From: an uncultured Opitutia bacterium
Lineage (GTDB): Bacteria > Verrucomicrobiota > Verrucomicrobiia > Opitutales > Opitutaceae
Assembly (NCBI GenBank): GCA_903872505.1
Contig: CAIQKV010000096.1
Location: 52,532-116,531 of the forward strand
DNA: 64,000 bases
Reading direction: 5' to 3'
Every line of letters begins with the position of its first letter. Position 1 is the stretch's first letter. The position numbers and the translations under genes were made by a program. The notes beneath the pieces are model-generated. The model did no database searches and was not told the origin of the DNA. It was given only the letters and a program-made list of their open reading frames with translations. Shown here piece after piece: positions 1 through 7,620 of this stretch.

Positions 1-580
1 GCAGCTCGACGGCGAGTTCGAGGCGCGGGTTGATCTCCCGCCCGACCGCCACGCCGTAGAGCCATGCCTCCTCGCCGTGCTCGGGAAAGCTGCGGCCAAT
101 TTCCACGTTCCAGTCGAGCGGACCGAGCTTGCCCTGGATCTCGAGCGGCAGCACGAACGTGTTTCCGCCGTCCACGATCCCGCGCCGTTCCGACGAGGAC
201 AGGTTGCGGAACTCGACCTGGGGAGTGGCGGCGAGGGCGAGTCCGTCGTCCCCGCCGTCAAGAAAACGCCATTTGAATTCGATCTGCGAGTCGCCCAGCC
301 CGGCCCGGCTTCGCTGCCCCGCCTCATTCACCACCAGCCAGGCGACCTCATAGCCGAGCTCGCAACGATCGCCCAGGCCGTAGCCCACGTCCAGCAGGGG
401 AATCTCGGCGTGCCGGGCGCCGGCATGCGTCTGCTGGTTCGTGCAGGCGAGATTGATTTCCCAGCGGCCGGCTCCCGGCGTTTCGGTATCGTCGGTGATC
501 AGGGGCGCGCCGCCCTGCGCCAGGGCCGGGGCCGCGGGGCAGGCCAGGCCAGCGAGGAGGAGAAACAGCCGTGGAGTCAT
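1..580 (-). CDS. Putative outer-membrane protein, 3'-truncated by the window edge
   Basis: This gene is absent from the ORF track because it runs off the window. Reading the minus strand from the ATG at 580 gives an open frame of about 193 codons with no stop. The N-terminus (MTPRLFLLLAGLACPAAPALA) looks like a Sec signal peptide, followed by APLITDDTETPG and alternating hydrophobic/polar stretches such as WEINLA, CELGYEVAW and QIEFKWRF. That alternation suits beta strands of an outer-membrane barrel. It starts 32 bases after the stop of the YncE-like gene, so the two are probably co-transcribed. I do not recognise the family with certainty; a MetA-pathway or transporter-like barrel is the closest guess. 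Confidence 0.6.
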   Translation of the reverse strand, partial: MTPRLFLLLAGLACPAAPALAQGGAPLITDDTETPGAGRWEINLACTNQQTHAGARHAEIPLLDVGYGLGDRCELGYEVAWLVVNEAGQRSRAGLGDSQIEFKWRFLDGGDDGLALAATPQVEFRNLSSSERRGIVDGGNTFVLPLEIQGKLGPLDWNVEIGRSFPEHGEEAWLYGVAVGREINPRLELAVEL

Positions 581-612
581 GCGCCGCACGAGTACTGCCG
601 GAGCGGCCCGGC

Positions 613-1641
613 CTAGGGTTGAAACACCAGCACGCGGAATGAACCGGGCTCGATGGCGGGCCGGGCGGGCCGCTGGCCCGGAACCGACTTGGGCGCCGGG
701 AGGAAGCGGGCTGAGGAGAGCAAGACCCGGCCGGTAACCGGGTCGACGGCGTGCGTCCGGGCGCCGAGAGCCGTGTGGACGTTATCGACCGCGGTGTAGT
801 GGTCGGGATCGGCCTGATGGAAAATATTCAGGGAACCATCGCTGTTCGAAACGAACACCAGCGCCTTCCCCGGCAGAAGCGACACGGCGTCCACGCCGGC
901 GCCGATGGGGAGCGCGGCGACGATGGCCCCGGTGTCGGCGTTGAGGACGACGAGGCTGCCACTGCGGCAGCCGGCAAACAGCCGGCGGTGGGCTGGGTCG
1001 AAAGCCAGGGCGGTGGGGGTGTGGGCGGGGGCGAGTGGCCAGCGGGCCGTGATTGCCAGGGTGCGGGCGTCGAACCGCACGGTCTCGCCCCGGTCCTCGA
1101 TGTTCACATAGACCTGCCCCGTCCCGTCGCTGGCCGCGAATTCCGGCGTCCCACCGAGTGCGACCGTGCCGGCGAGCTTTCCCGTGGCGGCATCAAAGAT
1201 CGTGGCATCCGCGGACTCGCCGTTGAAGGAACACAGCCGTTTTGTCGCCGGGTCGTACAGAATGGCATCGGGCTTTTTCCCGCCCGCCGGCCACTGGCCG
1301 ACGATGGCCAGGGTCTTGAGGTCGAAGACCGTGATCGAGGAGGTCTTGCCATTGCTGATGAAGCCGCGGCCCAGTTCCGGGACCAGGGCGACGCCATGCG
1401 CGCCCGCCAGCGACGCGATCTCGCCCGCGGCGGCCAGCCGGTCGAGGTCGATCACCTGAACGCGGTCGCCATGGGTGACATAAAGCCGGCGGGCGCCGGC
1501 GTCCGTCGCGAGGTAGTCCCAGCCTCCGTCACCCGGGAGCGCAATGCTGCCCCGGGGCGTATAGCCGGCGGAAGCAAGCGGGACGAAAATGGCGCAAAGC
1601 GCGAGGGAAAGGAATCGTGGGCGGAAAGGGAGGCTGCGCAT
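613..1641 (-). CDS. YncE-family secreted beta-propeller protein
   Basis: Predicted secreted protein of 342 residues. The ATG at 1641 is preferred over the track start at 1677 because it puts a good signal peptide at the N-terminus (MRSLPFRPRFLSLALCAIFVPLASA). The mature part is built of repeated blades of the type DxATKRLxxxNGESADATIFDAATG and ARRLYVTHGDRVQVIDLD, which is typical of YVTN/YncE seven-bladed propellers. Such proteins act in the periplasm or on the surface, often in binding rather than catalysis. The putative barrel gene follows 32 bases downstream in the same direction. The substrate is unknown. Confidence 0.75.
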   Translation of the reverse strand: MRSLPFRPRFLSLALCAIFVPLASAGYTPRGSIALPGDGGWDYLATDAGARRLYVTHGDRVQVIDLDRLAAAGEIASLAGAHGVALVPELGRGFISNGKTSSITVFDLKTLAIVGQWPAGGKKPDAILYDPATKRLCSFNGESADATIFDAATGKLAGTVALGGTPEFAASDGTGQVYVNIEDRGETVRFDARTLAITARWPLAPAHTPTALAFDPAHRRLFAGCRSGSLVVLNADTGAIVAALPIGAGVDAVSLLPGKALVFVSNSDGSLNIFHQADPDHYTAVDNVHTALGARTHAVDPVTGRVLLSSARFLPAPKSVPGQRPARPAIEPGSFRVLVFQP

Positions 1642-1743
1642 GCGGCCGAGCCCGGCGAATGCCGACAACCGAGGCAAGCTTCGACTGCCGGCAGCCGGGG
1701 TTTTTGTCCGCGGCCGGACCCGTCCCGGAACCCGGAGGGGGCG

Positions 1744-4020
1744 TCAGGCCTTGGCGGGTGCCGCCGGCTCCGGCAGATGCTGGCGCACTGTCTTGAGCAG
1801 CGTTCCGACCGAAATCGGCTTCATCATGAACGCCCCCTGGAAGATTTCGGGCAGCGGATCGTTCGGGTGCTTCCCCGGGGCCATGCCGCTCATGGCGAGC
1901 AACCGCACCGCGGGGTCCAGCCGGCGCAGGACGACGGCGAGCGTGCCGCCCTCCAGGCCGGGCATGTGCAGGTCGGTGATGACAAGCTTGATTTCCCCGC
2001 TGCGGGGCGCGAACAGCGCCACGGCCTCGAGCCCGTCCCCCGCGACGAGGACGCGGTAGCCGTGGCCGGTCAGGGTGGCGGTGATGACCTCGCGGATATT
2101 GGGCTCGTCATCCACGACGAGGATCAGCTCCCCGTGGCCGCCGTACTCCATGGGCATGGGGGGCGTGGAGACACTGCCGGAGGAGGTGTCGATGGCCGGC
2201 AGGTAGACCCGGAACGTGGTCCCGTGGCCGGCCGTGGTCTGGAGGTCGATGAAGCCAAAATGTTTTTCCACGATGCCGCGGACCGTGGAAAGCCCCAGCC
2301 CGGTGCCGCTGCCGGCTGCCTTCGTGGTGAAAAAGGGCTCCCAGATGCGCTCCAGCACCTCCGGTGGGATGCCGGTGCCGGTGTCCCCGATCTCGAGCAT
2401 CAGATAGGAGCCGGGTTGCGCGCCCTTGAGGGCGGTGGCGGCCCGGTCGTCGAGCATGACATTCTCCGCCCGGAGGCGGAGCGTGCCGCCGCGCGGCATG
2501 GCGTCGCGGGCATTGACGCAGAGATTCAGCAGCACCTGGTGGATCTGGGTGGGATTGGCGTTGATGACCCACAGATTGGTCGGCACGTGGTACTCGAACG
2601 TGATCGTCTTGGGGAAAGTCTCTTCAACCACGGCAATGATGTCGCGCGCCACGTGCTTCAGTTGCACGGGCTGGGGCGGGCCGCCCACGCCGTGGGCAAA
2701 GCCGAGAATCTGCCGCACGAGGCCCGCCCCGCGCTCCGCGCTTTTTTCCATCGAGGCGAGCAGCTTGATGTCCGCGGGGTCCTTGACGTGCTGGCGCACC
2801 ATCGCCGATCCCATCAAGATCGGGGCCAGCATGTTGTTCAGGTCATGCGCGATGCCGGCCGCCAGCAGGCCGACGCTCTCCAGGCGCTGCACCCGGAGAA
2901 ACTGCTCCTCCAGGGCCTTGGTGGCCGTGATGTCGGTGCTGATGCCGAGGCGCGCCTTGGGCCGGCCGTCATCGTCCAGGATGGTCGTGAGATTGAGCCG
3001 GACGATGAGCGGCCGGCCCTGCCGGTTGTGGAGGCTCAGCTCGCCGCGCCAATCCCCGGCGGTGGCGGCCGCCCGGAACGCGTCCGTGAACGCCGCGGCC
3101 GTCTCCAGCCCGAACAACCCGGCGCTGGTCTGGCCGATGGCCTCGGCCGTGCTCCAGCCGTAGATCTTCTCCGCCCCGCGGTTCCACAGCGTGATCCGGC
3201 CCTCGAGGTCGGTGACCACGATGGCGTCGTGCGCGTGGTTCAGCAAATCCGCCTGCTCGCGGATCCGGCGCTCGGCGGCGTGGCGGCCCGTCAAATCCCG
3301 CATGATGCCCATGACCCGCCCGCCCGGCAGCACCCGGGTGCTGGTCTCGCCCACCAGGGAGGAGCCGTCCTTGCGGCGGAAATAGTACTCGTTCATCCCC
3401 GCGCCATCGGTGGCGAGCCGCGTCAGGCCCGCATGCATGCGCGCATGCTCCCACGGCATGATAAAATCCGCGAAATTTTTCCCCAAAAATTCCTCCCGCG
3501 AGTAGCCGAGCATTTCACAGGCGCGCTGGTTGACGTTGATCAGCCGGCCGTCGGCCTCGGCGATGCAGATGCCGTCGTAGGCCTGCTCGAAGAGCAGGCG
3601 GTAGATCTCCTCGCTGGCCCGGAGCGCGGTCTCGGCGGCCTGCCGTTGCGCCTGCTCGCGCTTCTCGCGCAGGACGCGCTGGACGGCCGGGATCAGCCGC
3701 TTCAGGTGCTTTTTGTGCACGCAGTCGGCCGCGCCCCCGCGCACCGCCTCGATCGCCCGCTCCTCGCCGATCGTGCCGGAGAGGAAAATGAACGGGACCG
3801 CGGGCGCGTGCTCCAGGGCCAGCTTCAGCGCGGCCAGTCCGTCGAACGCCGCAAGGGTGAAGGCCGACAGGATGAAATCGTGCCCGCCGGCCCGCAAGGC
3901 CTCGAGGTAGGTTGCCTGCGTGCTCGCGGCCAGAATCTGGCTGTCAGGCCATTCGCCGGTCAGCAACTCGCGCACACGCCCCGCATCCTGGGGGTTGTCC
4001 TCCAGGTGCAGGATCTTCAT
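1744..4020 (-). CDS. Hybrid sensor histidine kinase: pseudo-receiver, two PAS, HisKA, HATPase, receiver
   Basis: Cytoplasmic hybrid kinase of 758 residues with no membrane segment. Order: an N-terminal receiver-like domain (about 1-120), PAS domains at about 135-250 and 260-375, HisKA with the H-box AAGIAHDLNNMLAPI near 395, an HATPase with the GTGLGLSTVRGIV lobe near 575, and a C-terminal receiver (about 630-750) with phosphoacceptor Asp in VITDLHMPG. In the N-terminal receiver the expected Asp of the ILSD segment is Ala (ILSAFTL), so that domain probably cannot be phosphorylated. It overlaps the upstream response-regulator gene by 4 bp (ATGA), so the two are translationally coupled. The signal sensed is unknown. 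Confidence 0.9.
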   Translation of the reverse strand: MKILHLEDNPQDAGRVRELLTGEWPDSQILAASTQATYLEALRAGGHDFILSAFTLAAFDGLAALKLALEHAPAVPFIFLSGTIGEERAIEAVRGGAADCVHKKHLKRLIPAVQRVLREKREQAQRQAAETALRASEEIYRLLFEQAYDGICIAEADGRLINVNQRACEMLGYSREEFLGKNFADFIMPWEHARMHAGLTRLATDGAGMNEYYFRRKDGSSLVGETSTRVLPGGRVMGIMRDLTGRHAAERRIREQADLLNHAHDAIVVTDLEGRITLWNRGAEKIYGWSTAEAIGQTSAGLFGLETAAAFTDAFRAAATAGDWRGELSLHNRQGRPLIVRLNLTTILDDDGRPKARLGISTDITATKALEEQFLRVQRLESVGLLAAGIAHDLNNMLAPILMGSAMVRQHVKDPADIKLLASMEKSAERGAGLVRQILGFAHGVGGPPQPVQLKHVARDIIAVVEETFPKTITFEYHVPTNLWVINANPTQIHQVLLNLCVNARDAMPRGGTLRLRAENVMLDDRAATALKGAQPGSYLMLEIGDTGTGIPPEVLERIWEPFFTTKAAGSGTGLGLSTVRGIVEKHFGFIDLQTTAGHGTTFRVYLPAIDTSSGSVSTPPMPMEYGGHGELILVVDDEPNIREVITATLTGHGYRVLVAGDGLEAVALFAPRSGEIKLVITDLHMPGLEGGTLAVVLRRLDPAVRLLAMSGMAPGKHPNDPLPEIFQGAFMMKPISVGTLLKTVRQHLPEPAAPAKA

Positions 4021-4421
4021 GCGGCCGGGGAGGCGGGGGGCCGGGAGCCGCCCGGCGGCCGGGCGAGGATCTGGTCGATCGCCTGCCGGAGCTGCTGGAG
4101 GGTGAAGGGCTTCGTCAGCGTGCAGGCCGCGCCGAGCCGGCGGGTCAGGTCGAGGTACAGGGGCGAACCGTCCAGGCCGCCGGACATCGCGATGATCGGG
4201 GTCGAGGGAAAATCGCGGTGCAAAATCTTGATCGTCTCGATCCCCTCCTGCTCCGGCATGACGAGGTCGGTGACGACGAGGTCCGCGGGTTCGGCGCGAA
4301 ACAGGGCGACGCCCTTGCGCCCGTTGCTCGCCTGCGAGACCGTGTGGCCGGCATGCGTGAGGCTCTTGGTGATGATGCCGCGGAGCGTGTCGTCGTCGTC
4401 GATGATCAGGATGCGGGCCAT
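4017..4421 (-). CDS. Single-domain response regulator (CheY-like)
   Basis: This 134-residue protein is essentially one receiver domain. It has the acidic pocket IIDDDD at 7-11, phosphoacceptor Asp near 52 in LVVTDLVMPE, the conserved Ser in IIAMSGG and Lys in LTKPFTL. The remaining C-terminal tail is short and Pro/Ala-rich with no DNA-binding domain. It probably relays phosphate to or from the hybrid kinase encoded immediately downstream, whose start codon overlaps this stop. Confidence 0.88.
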   Translation of the reverse strand: MARILIIDDDDTLRGIITKSLTHAGHTVSQASNGRKGVALFRAEPADLVVTDLVMPEQEGIETIKILHRDFPSTPIIAMSGGLDGSPLYLDLTRRLGAACTLTKPFTLQQLRQAIDQILARPPGGSRPPASPAA

Positions 4422-4528
4422 GGCGGGGGCGGGAAAGGCGGGACGTGGGCTAAATCGCGGGGGCTAAGCGTGTGGCGCGTGACTGGTTCCAAGCAAAACT
4501 CATTCCAACGGCGGGGGCGATGCCTAAT

Positions 4529-4545
4529 TGAGCGCCGGGCGCTCA
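4529..4545 (-). terminator. Short hairpin over the stop codon of the PAS-LuxR gene
   Basis: Perfect 7-bp inverted repeat (TGAGCGC / GCGCTCA) with a 3-base loop, including the TGA stop of the PAS-LuxR gene. It is followed on the minus strand by ATTAGG rather than a T-run, so it is at best a weak terminator or an mRNA 3'-end stabiliser. Confidence 0.3.
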
Positions 4546-5157
4546 GCGGTTGAGCAGGGCGGCGACGCGGGTGCGGCTGTGCACGCCGAGCTTGGCGAAC
4601 ACGGCGGCCAGCTGCGTCTTGATTGTCAGCGGGCTGCGGCGCAGCTCGGCGGCGATCTCGGCGGTGCGCAGGCCCTCGCGTACCCGCATCGCCACCTCGC
4701 GCTCGCGGCCGGACAGCCGGGCGAGCAGCGCCACCGCGCCGGGCGAGAGCGGCCGGTGCCTGTCTCCGCGCGGCCGCCGGTAATCGAGCTGCACATGGAA
4801 GGCCGGCGGCTGGCCCGCGCCCGGGGCGTGCCACTTGATGAGCGCATGCAGGCCGCGCGCGTGGTCGCTGACCACCTGCGGCGGAACGGCGGCCCCGTCC
4901 CCCGCGGCGCGCAGCTCCCGGCAGGCCTCGAGCAGCGGCGCGGGCACGCGGAACGCGCTCCGGGCGCGCAGCGCGGCGGCCCGGCGCTCCCCGTGGTTCC
5001 ACACCGCGCAGGCCCGGGCGGCCTCGGCGTTGAACCGCAGCGGCCGCAGCTCCTCGTCCAGCAGCAACAGGCCGACGGGCACCTCCTCCAGCATCGCCAT
5101 GGTGTGGGCGAGCAGGGCGGTGTCGCTCGGGGGAAAGGCGGACGAGCGGGCTGCCAT
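4543..5157 (-). CDS. PAS-LuxR family transcriptional regulator
   Basis: The start at the ATG at 5157 (204 residues) is preferred over the longer track ORF, whose extra N-terminus is Arg/Pro-rich and non-conserved in style. The N-terminal half resembles a PAS fold (MLEEVPVGLLLLDEELRPLRFN). The C-terminal part is a LuxR-type helix-turn-helix (LSGREREVAMRVREGLRTAE, then AAELRRSPLTIKTQLAAVFA). The gene has its own 155-bp intergenic region facing the flavin reductase-thiolase genes, so it is a natural candidate to regulate them. It has no receiver domain, so it is probably ligand- or redox-controlled rather than phosphorylated; that is inference. Confidence 0.8.
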   Translation of the reverse strand: MAARSSAFPPSDTALLAHTMAMLEEVPVGLLLLDEELRPLRFNAEAARACAVWNHGERRAAALRARSAFRVPAPLLEACRELRAAGDGAAVPPQVVSDHARGLHALIKWHAPGAGQPPAFHVQLDYRRPRGDRHRPLSPGAVALLARLSGREREVAMRVREGLRTAEIAAELRRSPLTIKTQLAAVFAKLGVHSRTRVAALLNR

Positions 5158-5311
5158 GCGGGGAGGCTGGGGCCAGGGCCTGCCTGGGGCAAGGCGCCGG
5201 TTTAGTCCCTTTGGCCGATCGCTGCGCGGACGCGGGACCCGGCACGCCGTGATTGCGCATTGCGCCGGGGCGCCTAGGGTCACCGCGTTCCGCCGGCCTA
5301 TTCCCGACCTT

Positions 5312-5920
5312 ATGCGCCTCGATTTTTCCACGCTCGCCCCGCGCGACGCCTACCAGTGGATGATCAGCACGATCCTCCCGCGGCCGATCGCGTGGGTCTC
5401 GACCATCGCCCCGGACGGCACGACCAACCTCGCGCCGTTCAGTTTTTTCCAGGGGGTGTGCGCCAACCCGCCGACGCTCATGTTCGTCCCGGTCAACAAC
5501 CGCCAGGGGTTGAAAAAGGACACGGTGCGCAACATCGAGGCCGTGCCGGAGTTCGTCGTGAACCTCGTCCCGCGCCGCCTCGCGGACCAGATGAATTCCT
5601 GCGCCGCGCTGCTGCCCTACGGCGAGAGCGAGTTCGAGACCTTCGGCATCAAGCCCGCGCCGTCCGACCGCGTCCGGCCCCCGCGCGTGGCCGACGCGCC
5701 GGTGGCGTTCGAGTGCCGGCTCCACCAGATCGTGAACATCGGCGAGGGCCCGCTCGCAGCCCACGTCATCTTCGGGCGCATCCTCGCCGCCCATGTGCGC
5801 GACGACGTGCTCGGGGCTGATGGCAAGCCCGACGTCCGAAAGCTCGACCTCATTGGCCGGCTCGGGGGCGAGGAGTACACCACCACGCGGGATATTTTCA
5901 CCATCGAACGCCCCGACTAA
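5312..5920 (+). CDS. Flavin reductase family protein (DIM6/NTAB type)
   Basis: The protein starts at the ATG at 5312 (202 residues; the longer track ORF reads through the divergent promoter region). It has the flavin-reductase-like split-barrel signature: RDAYQWMISTILPRPIAWVS, then TNLAPFSFFQGVCANPPTLM, and later FECRLHQIVNIGEGP. These proteins bind FMN or reduce flavins with NAD(P)H, and are often partners of monooxygenases or hydroxylases. It lies 12 bases upstream of the thiolase, which makes a shared transcript likely. The actual substrate cannot be told. Confidence 0.85.
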   Translation: MRLDFSTLAPRDAYQWMISTILPRPIAWVSTIAPDGTTNLAPFSFFQGVCANPPTLMFVPVNNRQGLKKDTVRNIEAVPEFVVNLVPRRLADQMNSCAALLPYGESEFETFGIKPAPSDRVRPPRVADAPVAFECRLHQIVNIGEGPLAAHVIFGRILAAHVRDDVLGADGKPDVRKLDLIGRLGGEEYTTTRDIFTIERPD

Positions 5921-5932
5921 CCCTCGTTCCCC

Positions 5933-7114
5933 ATGTCATCGTCCATCGTCATTCTCTCGGCCACCCGCACGCCCCTCGGCTCGTTCCAGGGCGCCCTCGC
6001 CGCGGTTCCCGCCTCGCGGCTTGGCGCCACCGCGATCAAGGGCGCGCTCGCGCAGGCCGGCGTCGCACCCACGGATGTGTCGGATGTGCTGCTGGGCAAC
6101 GTCCTCCAGGCCGGGCAGGGCCAGGCCCCAGCGCGGCAGGCGGCGCTCGCCGCCGGGCTCCCGCACTCGGCCCGCGCGGTCACGATTCACAAGGTCTGCG
6201 GCTCCGGTCTGCAGGCGATCATGCAGGGGGCCCACGCCCTCGCAGCCGACGCCGCGACCCTTGTCGTGGCGGGGGGCATGGAAAACATGAGTGCCGCCCC
6301 CTACCTGCTGCCGAAGGCGCGCGAGGGTTACCGGCTCGGCCACCAGCAGGTGATCGACTCGCTCATTCTCGACGGCCTGTGGGACCCGTATAACAACATT
6401 CACATGGGCAGCTGCGCGGAAAAGTGTGCGGCGAAGTACGGCTTCACGCGCGAGCAGCAGGACGCCTACGCCATCGCCTCGTTCCAGCGCGCCAACGCCG
6501 CGCAGAAGGACGGCCGCTTCGCCCAGGAGATTACGCCCGTCGAAATCACCGACTCCAAGGGCGGCGTCACCAAGGTCGAACTCGACGAGGGCCCGACGAA
6601 GGTAAAATACGACAAGGTGCCCACGCTGCGCCCGGCGTTCGACAAGGCCGGCACGATCACGCCGGCCAATGCCTCCACCATCAACGACGGCGCGGCGGCA
6701 CTGGTGCTGGCGACCGCGGCGACCGCGCAGGCGAAGAAACTGAAGCCAATCGCGCGCATCGTGGCGTTCGGCGGGCACGCGCAGGATCCGCTCTGGTTCA
6801 CGACCGCGCCGGTGGTCGCCACGCAAACCGCGCTGGCCCGAGCCGGCTGGCAGGTGGGCGACGTGGACCTCTGGGAGGTCAACGAGGCCTTCGCCGTCGT
6901 GCCCATGGCGTTCATGAAGGAACTCGGCGTTTCGCATGAGAAAATTAACGTCCGGGGCGGGGCGATCTCGCTGGGACATCCCATCGGCGCCAGCGGCGCG
7001 CGCATCGTGGTCACGCTGCTGGCCGCGCTGAAGGAACGCGGCCTCAGGCGCGGTGTCGCCGCCATCTGCATCGGCGGCGGCGAGGGCCTGGCGGTGTGCG
7101 TGGAACTGATTTAA
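5933..7114 (+). CDS. Thiolase (acetyl-CoA C-acyltransferase)
   Basis: Full-length 393-residue thiolase II type. The nucleophilic Cys lies in HKVCGSGLQAIM (near 88), the catalytic His in GHPIGASGARI (near 348) and the second Cys in AAICIGGGEGLAV (near 378). It condenses two acetyl-CoA or cleaves 3-ketoacyl-CoA, giving acetyl-CoA; the degradative direction suits the neighbouring acyl-CoA genes. The 3' end is directly abutted by an AT-richer orphan gene. A second, diverged copy of the last 19 codons lies 450 bp downstream, so this locus has been remodelled. Confidence 0.93.
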   Translation: MSSSIVILSATRTPLGSFQGALAAVPASRLGATAIKGALAQAGVAPTDVSDVLLGNVLQAGQGQAPARQAALAAGLPHSARAVTIHKVCGSGLQAIMQGAHALAADAATLVVAGGMENMSAAPYLLPKAREGYRLGHQQVIDSLILDGLWDPYNNIHMGSCAEKCAAKYGFTREQQDAYAIASFQRANAAQKDGRFAQEITPVEITDSKGGVTKVELDEGPTKVKYDKVPTLRPAFDKAGTITPANASTINDGAAALVLATAATAQAKKLKPIARIVAFGGHAQDPLWFTTAPVVATQTALARAGWQVGDVDLWEVNEAFAVVPMAFMKELGVSHEKINVRGGAISLGHPIGASGARIVVTLLAALKERGLRRGVAAICIGGGEGLAVCVELI

Positions 7115-7501
7115 GTGAAATATTTCTTATTCAAGGTTGCGAAAGCCAAGTCTGACTCCAAGCGCAACCGTCTCACCAAGATGGTTCAGAGTTCGGTCAT
7201 CTGGGTATTGGAGTCCCTCCCAATCCCTCAGGCTAATCCATATTGGAAGAATAGATATGAGGCTGCAGAAAATTGGTGGATTGAAGCGGATGCAGAAGGG
7301 CTACCTATTCGCGAAATAGGATTTACTGTAGATAATCGCCCAATCGTTATTGGTCCGCTTAGCCGAAACATGGGATTCATCATCGATTCGAATGTTACCT
7401 TTGAGCAGTTTCAGAACGACGAGAGTATTGAGCGAGAATTCGAACGCGTCTGGAACGAAGTGAAGCAAGAGATGCTTGCTGAAAATCCTCTGCCCCCATG
7501 A
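7115..7501 (+). CDS. Orphan hypothetical protein, AT-richer insertion
   Basis: A 128-residue protein with a GTG start that immediately follows the thiolase TAA. Composition is clearly AT-richer than the flanks and codons are unlike those of neighbours (for example TAT, AAT, GAA and ATA). It has no signal peptide or membrane helix. It is rich in aromatic and charged residues (NWWIEADAEGLPIREIGF, REFERVWNEVKQEM) and looks like a small soluble alpha/beta protein. I do not recognise the family. Size, composition and orphan position resemble polymorphic-toxin immunity genes, but no toxin is nearby. It interrupts the thiolase to acyl-CoA synthetase coupling and was probably acquired horizontally. 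Confidence 0.65.
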   Translation: MKYFLFKVAKAKSDSKRNRLTKMVQSSVIWVLESLPIPQANPYWKNRYEAAENWWIEADAEGLPIREIGFTVDNRPIVIGPLSRNMGFIIDSNVTFEQFQNDESIEREFERVWNEVKQEMLAENPLPP

Positions 7502-7519
7502 GCAAAATCTGCCCCCATG
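7490..7519 (+). repeat. 11-bp direct repeat at the end of the orphan gene
   Basis: CTGCCCCCATG occurs at 7490-7500 and 7509-7519. The first copy overlaps the orphan's stop codon. It may mark the junction of the inserted segment or a small slippage duplication. Confidence 0.6.
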
Positions 7520-7563
7520 CCAGGGCAGCCTTCGACGGGTTACTCTATGGCTGCATTACTTTC

Positions 7564-7620
7564 GCTGCCATTTGCGTCGACGGCCATGAGGGCTTGGCGG
7601 ACTGCGTGAAATTGATATGA
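7564..7620 (+). pseudogene. Relic of a thiolase 3' end
   Basis: In frame this segment reads AAICVDGHEGLADCVKLI then stop. It matches the last 18 residues of the intact thiolase (AAICIGGGEGLAVCVELI) at 13 positions with no gap. Similarity fades a few codons upstream. The relic's TGA overlaps the ATG of the acyl-CoA synthetase as ATGA, which suggests that the ancestral thiolase was translationally coupled to the synthetase. The orphan gene at 7115-7501 sits between the intact tail and this relic. Confidence 0.75.

Noticed and set aside
751-4467. 1238-aa open frame on the plus strand
   Set aside because: It is the antisense shadow of the YncE, kinase and receiver genes. Its composition is Gly/Arg/Asp-rich low-complexity typical of GC-rich reverse frames, and it has no domains.
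7115-7620. Insertion sequence at the orphan locus
   Set aside because: No transposase, no terminal inverted repeats and no short target duplication could be seen. Only the relic thiolase tail and an 11-bp repeat are present.
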